Origin: Dehalococcoidia bacterium | Lineage (GTDB): Bacteria > Chloroflexota > Dehalococcoidia > GIF9 > UBA5629 | Reading direction: 5' to 3' | NCBI GenBank assembly: GCA_028715025.1 | Contig: JAQTLG010000075.1 | Location: forward strand, 1 to 7,568 | DNA: 7,568 nucleotides | Part shown: positions 1 to 5,783 of the stretch, piece after piece | Layout: every line of letters starts with the position of its first letter | Position numbering within the stretch: the first letter of the stretch is position 1 | The notes under the pieces: generated by a model | The model's input: only the letters and a program-made list of their open reading frames with translations | Told to the model about the DNA's origin: nothing | Database searches by the model: none | Made by a program: the position numbers and the translations under genes

Positions 1-26
1 AGTGCAGTTAATAATTTATCATAAGA

Positions 27-59
27 TATAAGGCCGGCAGTGAGTATTAGATCACTGCC
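27..59 (+). promoter_or_regulatory. Inverted repeat and possible -10 ahead of the kinase gene
   Basis: A perfect 8-bp inverted repeat, GGCAGTGA (36-43) and TCACTGCC (52-59), is separated by an 8-nt AT-rich spacer. It ends two bases before the purine-rich ribosome site (AGGGGG, 61-66). TATAAG at 27-32 is a possible -10 element. If it is used, transcription would start near 39-40, inside the repeat, which is a usual place for a repressor operator. No convincing -35 is seen about 17 bp upstream. The repeat could instead act as an RNA hairpin that affects access to the ribosome site. The repeat is certain; its function and the promoter are inference. Confidence 0.45.
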
Positions 60-71
60 AAGGGGGACTGA

Positions 72-2105
72 ATGGCGCCAAAGAAAACTAGGAAGGCCCC
101 TGTTAAGTCTAAGAGTCCGGTTGCCGGTAAACCGAAGAGAACCGTTGTCACCAGGAGCAAAGCGGCGGATAAACGGCTGTCCCTGCAGGCAAATATCCTC
201 TCGCAACTGAGTGATGCGGTAGTCGGGATGGACATAGACAGCCGTGTAACATACGTGAACCCCGCCGCTGAGCGCCAGTACGGTGTTCCTGCAAGCAAAG
301 CAGTGGGCCGATCGCTCGGCGACCTTTATGCCGATGAATGGTACAAACCGGAAGACGAGGCTGCCGCTTGCGAAGCGCTTGAGAAATACGGGTTCTGGCA
401 GGGCACGCACATCCATGCTCTTAATAACGGACAGAGGATCCATGTGGAATCCTCTGTTTCGGTACTGAAAGACTTCAAGGGAGATAAAATAGGTTTCCTG
501 GCAATCACACGGGATATCAGCGAGCGCAAGAAGGTGGAGCGGGAAAGAGAACGGCTGTTGAGTCAAATTCTGCGGCAGCGGCACAGGCTTGAAGAGTCCC
601 TGAAAATAATTGAACGCGAAAGGGATATTCGCAAAACAGTTATGGAAAATTCCGGAACCATGATCGCCCTTTTTGACCTGGACTTCAATTTCATAATGGC
701 TAATGCGGCCTACGTCGCATCGTCAGGTTTTCCGATTCACGAGCTTATCGGTAAGAATCACTTTGATCTTTTTCCCGACGATGAGAACCTTGCCATATTC
801 AAACGCGTAAGAGATACCGGTTCTCCCGTTATGTTCCATGACAGGCCCTTCAAATATGCCAGCCAGCCGGAGCGCGGAACCACCTACTGGGACTGGATAC
901 TCACACCTGTCAAGAGCGAATCAGGTAATATCCAGGGGCTGGTGCTTTCGCTCATGGAGACTACCGATCTCGTACGTGCCGAGGAAGCGCGCAAGAAAGC
1001 TGAAACCCAGTATCACCTTCTATATGAAGCAGCCGAGACCGAAAAAAACAGGCTGTCAACTATTTTAAGGACCATACCATCGGGTGTGATCATAATAGAA
1101 AAGCCGGATGCACGGATTTCCTACGTAAATGACCGCGCAATTGAATTACTCGGCGTTGACCGTAAAGGACTAAAGCCGGGTGAATCCCCGTCCAGATACA
1201 GGTTGTTAAAGCTGGATGGTAGTCAATACCCCATGGAGGAGCTTCCTGTACGGCGCGCCCTGTTTCTGGGCGAAAATGTTGTTTACGAGGAGCTGACCAT
1301 TGAGAGGCTGGACGGCACACGTTCTATAGTTGCCTCTAAAGCTGCACCGCTGTTCAACGATAAAGGGGAGATAGTGGCTGCAGTCGGTTCGTTTATGGAT
1401 ATCACAGAGCGGAAACAACTCGACCAGTTAAAAGACGATTTTATCAGCATGGTATCTCATGAAATGAGAACACCTCTGACCGTAATCATCGGCGGGCTTA
1501 ATGTACTGGACGAAGACGCTGAGAAATTGAGCGCGGAGGAGCGGCACCAGCTGCTGGAAAATGCCCTTATTGAGGCTGAAGAGCTCTCCCAAATACTCAG
1601 CAATCTGCTGGAGCTCTCCCGGTCGCAGGCCAACCGGCTGACAATATCCCGCAAGACGCTGGTCATCTCAGATACTGTGCGCAAGGTCGTTGGACAGATA
1701 CAGAAAAGGGCTTCACGCCCGTTTGTGATCGAGCTTGATAAAAACATTGCGGTAATTGAGGCGGACCCGCTCAGGATTGAACGCATACTATATAACCTCG
1801 TCAATAACGCGATTAAATATTCATCTCCTGACCAGGAGATCAAGATATTTACTAAACTTGCGGGTGATCAACTTCTGGTAGGCGTCCGTGACGAGGGGGT
1901 CGGTATTGCAGAAAAAGACCAGCCCAAACTATTCAATCTTTTCCAGAGGATAGAGAATAAAAATACCAGTGAAGCCCAGGGCATAGGGATAGGGTTGGTG
2001 GTGTGCCGCCGCCTGGTAGAAGCTCACGGCGGCAGTATATGGCTTGAATCAGAGGAGGGCAAAGGGTCCACATTTTTCTTCACCCTCCCCATCCGCGGTA
2101 AATAG
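72..2105 (+). CDS. Soluble triple-PAS sensor histidine kinase
   Basis: This 677-residue protein autophosphorylates on histidine and should pass the phosphate to a response regulator. Residues 1-36 form a Lys/Arg/Pro/Ala-rich tail. Three PAS/PAC modules follow at about 39-152, 190-305 and 328-450; the first and third end in DISERK and DITERK. Charged helices link them, notably about 152-190. The HisKA domain has H463 in SHEMRTPL as the phospho-acceptor. The HATPase_c domain has an N box (N575, N579), a G1 box starting at D607 (DEGVGI) and a G2 box starting at G637 (GIGIGL). All catalytic boxes are intact. There is no signal peptide or membrane segment, so it should sense an internal cue through a PAS-bound ligand, haem, flavin or protein contact; which one cannot be told. 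The ATG at 72 has an AGGGGG ribosome site 5 nt upstream. No response regulator lies within the window. Function class is secure; the signal is unknown. Confidence 0.95.
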   Translation: MAPKKTRKAPVKSKSPVAGKPKRTVVTRSKAADKRLSLQANILSQLSDAVVGMDIDSRVTYVNPAAERQYGVPASKAVGRSLGDLYADEWYKPEDEAAACEALEKYGFWQGTHIHALNNGQRIHVESSVSVLKDFKGDKIGFLAITRDISERKKVERERERLLSQILRQRHRLEESLKIIERERDIRKTVMENSGTMIALFDLDFNFIMANAAYVASSGFPIHELIGKNHFDLFPDDENLAIFKRVRDTGSPVMFHDRPFKYASQPERGTTYWDWILTPVKSESGNIQGLVLSLMETTDLVRAEEARKKAETQYHLLYEAAETEKNRLSTILRTIPSGVIIIEKPDARISYVNDRAIELLGVDRKGLKPGESPSRYRLLKLDGSQYPMEELPVRRALFLGENVVYEELTIERLDGTRSIVASKAAPLFNDKGEIVAAVGSFMDITERKQLDQLKDDFISMVSHEMRTPLTVIIGGLNVLDEDAEKLSAEERHQLLENALIEAEELSQILSNLLELSRSQANRLTISRKTLVISDTVRKVVGQIQKRASRPFVIELDKNIAVIEADPLRIERILYNLVNNAIKYSSPDQEIKIFTKLAGDQLLVGVRDEGVGIAEKDQPKLFNLFQRIENKNTSEAQGIGIGLVVCRRLVEAHGGSIWLESEEGKGSTFFFTLPIRGK

Positions 2106-2159
2106 CGCCGGCCACATTATATCAGGGTATCGACGGCGTGTTGGTAACATCAGGCCCAT

Positions 2160-2230
2160 AAGCACACCATCTATTAAATCGCGACTTTATATTTTCTTTA
2201 TAAAACGGGCCCGAATTTTGTGCTTTTTTT
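2160..2230 (+). terminator. Possible terminator after the kinase gene
   Basis: AAGCACA (2160-2166) is fully complementary to TGTGCTT (2219-2225), and the second arm runs straight into five more T residues (2226-2230). The loop of about 52 nt is long for an intrinsic terminator. It could be compacted by the internal TTTATA/TATAAA stem (2186-2204). A GGCCC/GGGCC pairing (2153-2157 with 2207-2211) would compete. Position after the kinase stop and the T run support termination; the long loop argues against a strong one. Confidence 0.35.
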
Positions 2231-2281
2231 ATGCGTAACGCTATATATTGGATTCGGCAGAACAAAATACCTGAGGCAGTT

Positions 2282-2353
2282 ATGAATACAAAAGCAAACC
2301 CTGTTTTCCATCGGTCGCGCAGGAATTTGCCCGTTCAATATGAAAAATCTTGA
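2282..2353 (+). CDS. Possible 23-codon leader peptide
   Basis: An ATG at 2282 with GAGG (2273-2276) 5 nt upstream opens a 23-codon frame, MNTKANPVFHRSRRNLPVQ plus four residues, ending in TGA at 2351-2353. It finishes 23 nt before the lipoprotein ATG, and its stop codon lies in the loop of the AT-rich hairpin at 2343-2361. That layout would suit a leader whose translation opens the downstream ribosome site. The composition shows no run of one amino acid as in classical attenuators. Frames this short arise by chance, so this is a candidate only. Confidence 0.2.
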   Translation: MNTKANPVFHRSRRNLPVQYEKS

Positions 2354-2361
2354 TGATTTTT
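2343..2361 (+). promoter_or_regulatory. AT-rich hairpin before the lipoprotein ribosome site
   Basis: AAAAATC (2343-2349) and GATTTTT (2355-2361) form a perfect 7-bp stem around a 5-nt TTGAT loop. It ends four bases before AGGAG (2365-2369). Six of the seven pairs are A-T, so the stem is weak, but it sits where it could affect ribosome loading. It is not a terminator in this position, as no T run follows outside the stem. A regulatory role is inference. Confidence 0.3.
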
Positions 2362-2364
2362 AAA

Positions 2365-2369
2365 AGGAG
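2365..2369 (+). promoter_or_regulatory. Ribosome binding site fixing the lipoprotein start
   Basis: AGGAG lies 7 nt before the ATG at 2377. The earlier in-frame TTG at 2350 has no comparable site and would put nine extra residues, MMIFKRRNN, before the signal peptide. The ATG at 2377 is therefore the better start. Confidence 0.85.
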
Positions 2370-2376
2370 AAATAAT

Positions 2377-3171
2377 ATGAAAAAGGCACTGATTGTATTG
2401 GCCGCAATTCTAATTATTATGTCATCATCCTGCGCGTATTATCAGGCAACAAACCCAGGCTTGCCTGCTTCTCCATCCACTGGCGATGCGGCCCAGCCGA
2501 ACCCACTGCAACCACCCCAGGGATACTGGAATTCACCGGGCGCAGGCCCGGGCGGGATGATGGGATATACACCTTCAGGCGGATACGGTCCGGGCGGCAT
2601 GATGGGATACGGGGGCATGATGGGATACGGGTCCATCGGGCCGGGCGGACCTTACCGTGCCGGAGGACAACGTATCAGTATGGATAAGGCCGTTGAAATC
2701 GTGAATAAATATCTTCTCGATAGAAACGATCCGAACCTTGAAGCTGCAGAGATCCTTGAATTCACCTACAATTTTTATGTGGGTTTTGCTGAGAAGAATA
2801 CGGGAATTCACGCCTTCGAAGCTCTCATAGACCCATATACGGGAGATATTTATGCTGAACCTGGACCAAATATGATGTGGAATACAAAATATGGAATGAT
2901 GTCGGGTGTGATCTGGGGAGTGCAAAACCAGGGACATCAGATGACTGTCAGCGAAGACCAGGCCAAAAAAATTGCCCAGGATTTTCTTAACGGTTACCTG
3001 CCGGGAGCCAGGATAGGAGATGCAGATACGTTTTATGGCTACTATACAATTGAAATCCTTGAGGATGGCCAGATATACGGTATGCTCAGTGTGAACGGTT
3101 ACACCGGGCAGGTATGGTATCACTCCTGGCATGGACCCTTCATAGCCATGAAAGAGTTGGCCAAAACATGA
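2377..3171 (+). CDS. Lipoprotein with Met-Met repeats and two PepSY-like modules
   Basis: This 264-residue protein starts with a signal peptide (KK at 2-3, hydrophobic 4-15) ending at SSSC, with C19 as the likely lipidated residue. Serine at -3 makes this a loose lipobox. Residues 20-98 are Pro/Gly-rich and disordered-looking, with GGMMGY three times (59-64, 73-78, 79-84). Two similar modules follow, at about 99-165 and 188-252. Each has a helix-like start (SMDKAVEIV; SEDQAKKIA) and ends in a YTG turn (DPYTGDIY from 152; NGYTGQVW from 240). This is the pattern of PepSY-type domains, usually extracytoplasmic and linked to peptidase inhibition or ligand binding. More Met pairs occur at 166-167 and 174-175. 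It should sit on the outer face of the cytoplasmic membrane. A metal-related role through Met pairs is conceivable but unproven; no named family is certain. The gene may share a transcript with the phosphorylase 49 bp downstream. Confidence 0.8.
   Translation: MKKALIVLAAILIIMSSSCAYYQATNPGLPASPSTGDAAQPNPLQPPQGYWNSPGAGPGGMMGYTPSGGYGPGGMMGYGGMMGYGSIGPGGPYRAGGQRISMDKAVEIVNKYLLDRNDPNLEAAEILEFTYNFYVGFAEKNTGIHAFEALIDPYTGDIYAEPGPNMMWNTKYGMMSGVIWGVQNQGHQMTVSEDQAKKIAQDFLNGYLPGARIGDADTFYGYYTIEILEDGQIYGMLSVNGYTGQVWYHSWHGPFIAMKELAKT
2545..2628 (+). repeat. In-frame repeats encoding GGMMGY
   Basis: Three coding repeats give GPGGMMGY (2545-2568), GPGGMMGY (2587-2610) and GGMMGY (2611-2628). The last two units are an exact 18-bp tandem duplication, GGCATGATGGGATACGGG at 2596-2613 and 2614-2631. 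The unit is a multiple of three, so copy-number change by slippage would keep the frame. Confidence 0.9.
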
Positions 3172-3208
3172 TGCAGGATACTATCATTTCGAGACCGGCG
3201 ACGAATTT

Positions 3209-3214
3209 GGGGAG
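3209..3214 (+). promoter_or_regulatory. Ribosome binding site for a GTG start
   Basis: GGGGAG lies 6 nt before the GTG at 3221. The spacing supports GTG as the phosphorylase start. The encoded N-terminus reaches the DUF3417-type LPKGLEGL region within about 13 residues, as expected for the family. Confidence 0.8.
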
Positions 3215-3220
3215 TGAACT

Positions 3221-5746
3221 GTGAATATACCAAACTGTTACCTGTCGCCACCCTTACCCAAAGGGTTGGAAGGGCTGACCGAACTGGTGCTTGACCTGAG
3301 GTGGTCCTGGAATCATGCTGCCGACCGCCTCTGGGAACTCATTGATCCCGAGATATGGCGTCGCACTGGTAATCCATGGCTCATCCTGCAGCATACGACT
3401 GCCAAACGATTTAAAACTCTGTCTTCAGACGCCGAATTTGTGAAATTAATCAAGTCGTACTCCGAAGCACATCATAAATCCCTTGAAGCGCCCACCTGGT
3501 TTGGACAGAGTTATCCAAAACGCTCTCCTCGCATTGCCTACTTTAGCATGGAATACGGCCTCGGCGAAGCCATTCCGATATATGCGGGCGGCCTGGGAAT
3601 TCTGGCGGGCGATTATCTCAAAACCGCAAGTGACCTGGGCGTTCCTGTAACGGGTGTTGGTCTCCTTTATCAACAGGGATATTTCCGTCAGGTTATCGAC
3701 GATCAGGGTAACCAGACGGAATTTTACCCGCACAATGATCCCAGCCAGCTACCGATAATACCGGTACGTGACCAGGCGGGGGAATGGTTAAGAGTGGAAC
3801 TGGATTTTCCCGGCCGGAAATTGTCCTTGCGCACATGGGAAGCAACGGTAGGAAGGGTGAAACTGTACCTTCTTGACAGTAATGATCCGCTCAACATCCC
3901 GTCCGACCGGGGTATTACAGGAGAATTATATGGCGGGGGACCGGAAATGCGCCTGCAACAGGAGATTATACTGGGCATCGGAGGCTGGCGTTTGCTCACG
4001 GCCCTGGGGATTAACCCGGAGATATGCCACCTGAACGAGGGCCATGCCGCCCTGGCCGTTTTGGAGCGCGCCCGCAGTTACATTGTAAGCAGCGGGCATC
4101 AGTTCAATGTTGCGCTTGCTGCGACTCGTGCAGGTAATATCTTTACGACACATACTCCGGTCGAGGCAGGCTTCGACAGGTTTGCCCCGGGCCTGATCAA
4201 TCGTTACCTGTCAGGCTATGCGGCAAATCTTGGCTTGAATATGGATGGCCTGCTTGCGTTAGGAAGGCAGGATGCCGCCTCATCGCAGGAACCACTTAAT
4301 ATGGCATTGTTAGCGGTACGGGGTTCAGGAGTTGTTAATGCCGTGAGCCGGCTTCATCAAGATGTCAGCAGGCGCATTTTTCAGCCTCTATTCCCGCGCT
4401 GGCCTGAGGTGGAAGTCCCGGTAACCCATGTTACCAACGGAGTACATGTACCCTCCTGGGACTCGTCAGCCGCCGATGAGACTTGGACTAATGCCTGCGG
4501 TAAAGAACGCTGGCTGAATACGATGGATTCCATCGAAGATGATTTGAAAAAGTTACCAGACGAAGAACTGTGGAAACTGCGTACTGTGCAGAGGGAGCAA
4601 TTGATACATTTCGTACGCGATCGTGCTGCGTGGCAGCTTGCATCGACAGGGGAATCCAGGTCAGAAATATCAAAGTTTATAGATATGCTCGACCCGAACA
4701 TACTCACCATCGGATTTGCGCGCCGGTTTACGGATTACAAACGGCCAAATTTACTTCTTCACGACCCCGAACGTTTAAGCAGAATGCTCAATAACGTTGA
4801 CAGGCCCGTGCAGATCATCATAGCCGGCAAGGCACATCCCAGGGACGGCGATGGCAAGGCAATGCTAAAAAAGTGGTGGCGGTATTCCTCCCATGCTGAT
4901 ATTCACAGAAGAGTTATTTTCCTTGCGGACTATGACATGTCACTGGCATCGTACATGGTGCAGGGTATCGACCTGTGGATCAATACGCCGCGGCGCCCGT
5001 GGGAGGCCTGCGGCACGAGCGGCATGAAAGTGCTGGTGAATGGCGGGCTGAATATTTCCGAAAGAGATGGATGGTGGGCGGAAGCATATCATCCAGGGGT
5101 TGGTTGGGTAATCGGCGATGGACAGGAGCATGGTAATGACCCGGATTGGGACAGACAGGAGGCAGACCAATTATATTACCTGCTCGAAAATGAGATTATT
5201 CCATGTTTTTACGAACGTAACAACCGCGGGATACCGGTTAAGTGGACGGCGCGTATGCGGACGAGCATGGCTGAGCTCACCCCGCATTTTAGCACCAATC
5301 GAATGGTTCGCGAGTATGTGGACAGGCTATACGGCCCCGCAGCAAAGGAGTACGGCAGGCGCATTGCCGGCGGAGCAGTTAAAGCCGGGAATTTATGCAA
5401 ATGGAAAGACCTGCTCGATGCGTATTGGGGCAAATTGCGTATCAGCGAATTGGATGTGCGAAACGACGATGACAATTACATAATTACAGTATCCGTCTAT
5501 CTTGACGAAATACCTGCGGCTGATGTTGAAGTGCAGTTGTATGCGGACCCCGAGGCCGGTGCGGAGCCAGAGATCTATACCATGGAGAAGGTGGAGCCGA
5601 TTACAGGAGCCGTGAATAGCTACCGGTATAAAGCCCGCATCTCTGCACTGAGAAATTCCGGCGACTATACTGCACGCATTATTCCCTATTTCAACGGGGC
5701 TTCGGTCCCTCTTGAGGCCGGCCACATACTGTGGTATGAGCGTTAG
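3221..5746 (+). CDS. glgP: Alpha-glucan (glycogen) phosphorylase, DUF3417 type
   Basis: This 841-residue GT35 enzyme uses PLP and phosphate to cut alpha-1,4-glucans from the non-reducing end, releasing glucose-1-phosphate in the cytoplasm. The N-terminus (about 8-100, with LRWSWNHAADRLWE) is the DUF3417 region of the Thermotoga/Thermus/Mycobacterium branch rather than the E. coli MalP/GlgP branch. The catalytic core shows GGLGILAGD (123-131), HLNEGH (270-275), THVTNGVH (402-409) and RRFTDYKR (501-508), where R502 and K507 match the phosphate-binding Arg569 and Lys574 of rabbit phosphorylase. K603 in GTSGMK is the PLP lysine. About 735-841 form a C-terminal beta-rich region, usual for this branch. 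Length is normal and no key residue is missing. No other glycogen genes are in the window. It may be read from the lipoprotein promoter, as no terminator separates them. Confidence 0.95.
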   Translation: MNIPNCYLSPPLPKGLEGLTELVLDLRWSWNHAADRLWELIDPEIWRRTGNPWLILQHTTAKRFKTLSSDAEFVKLIKSYSEAHHKSLEAPTWFGQSYPKRSPRIAYFSMEYGLGEAIPIYAGGLGILAGDYLKTASDLGVPVTGVGLLYQQGYFRQVIDDQGNQTEFYPHNDPSQLPIIPVRDQAGEWLRVELDFPGRKLSLRTWEATVGRVKLYLLDSNDPLNIPSDRGITGELYGGGPEMRLQQEIILGIGGWRLLTALGINPEICHLNEGHAALAVLERARSYIVSSGHQFNVALAATRAGNIFTTHTPVEAGFDRFAPGLINRYLSGYAANLGLNMDGLLALGRQDAASSQEPLNMALLAVRGSGVVNAVSRLHQDVSRRIFQPLFPRWPEVEVPVTHVTNGVHVPSWDSSAADETWTNACGKERWLNTMDSIEDDLKKLPDEELWKLRTVQREQLIHFVRDRAAWQLASTGESRSEISKFIDMLDPNILTIGFARRFTDYKRPNLLLHDPERLSRMLNNVDRPVQIIIAGKAHPRDGDGKAMLKKWWRYSSHADIHRRVIFLADYDMSLASYMVQGIDLWINTPRRPWEACGTSGMKVLVNGGLNISERDGWWAEAYHPGVGWVIGDGQEHGNDPDWDRQEADQLYYLLENEIIPCFYERNNRGIPVKWTARMRTSMAELTPHFSTNRMVREYVDRLYGPAAKEYGRRIAGGAVKAGNLCKWKDLLDAYWGKLRISELDVRNDDDNYIITVSVYLDEIPAADVEVQLYADPEAGAEPEIYTMEKVEPITGAVNSYRYKARISALRNSGDYTARIIPYFNGASVPLEAGHILWYER

Positions 5747-5760
5747 TACGCTTTGTATCT
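5739..5760 (+). terminator. Weak terminator-like hairpin at the phosphorylase stop
   Basis: AGCGT (5739-5743) and ACGCT (5748-5752) form a 5-bp stem with a TAGT loop that contains the TAG stop codon (5744-5746). TTTGTATCT follows. The stem is short and the T tract is interrupted, so termination would be weak. The remaining bases up to 5783 hold no better candidate for either of the two converging genes. Confidence 0.3.
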
Positions 5761-5783
5761 AATGTTAAATAATTTGTTCAGCG

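Larger units (their letters stand above)
2106..2376. other. 271-bp intergenic region rich in short palindromes
   Basis: This gap separates the kinase stop from the lipoprotein start. In order it holds TGTT/AACA around 2139-2149; a terminator-like stem with a T run (2160-2230) enclosing TTTATA/TATAAA (2186-2191, 2199-2204) and the palindrome CGGGCCCG (2206-2213); the palindrome GCGT-A-ACGC (2233-2241); the -10-like TATATT (2244-2249); a possible short ORF (2282-2353); and an AT-rich hairpin (2343-2361). Any promoter for the lipoprotein gene probably lies after the T run, near 2218-2250. TTGTGC (2218-2223) is only a 3 of 6 match to a -35, so I do not call it. No tRNA or known riboswitch is recognisable. 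Confidence 0.6.

Noticed and set aside
1457..1843. 128-codon open frame on the minus strand inside the kinase gene
   Set aside because: It is antisense to the conserved HisKA/HATPase region. The Ser/Arg-rich composition is what the reverse of such coding sequence gives.
2206..2213. CGGGCCCG palindrome as a simple terminator stem
   Set aside because: With no bases between its arms it cannot form a usable hairpin by itself. It is kept only as part of the larger stem region.
2350..2376. TTG start nine codons upstream for the lipoprotein
   Set aside because: AGGAG would lie inside the coding region rather than before it, and the extension delays the signal peptide. The ATG at 2377 has ideal spacing.
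2575..3132. 185-codon open frame on the minus strand across the lipoprotein gene
   Set aside because: It lies antisense to a gene with a clear signal peptide and ribosome site. It has no recognisable domain and no convincing ribosome site, and is best explained as a shadow frame.
5717..5727. GCCGGCCACAT shared between 2107-2117 and 5717-5727
   Set aside because: An 11-bp match, one copy inside the phosphorylase coding region, is expected by chance in a window with many GCCGG words.
5747..5783. A bidirectional terminator between the converging genes
   Set aside because: The only hairpin is a 5-bp stem at the phosphorylase stop. In the minus direction it has no T run, so a shared terminator is not supported.
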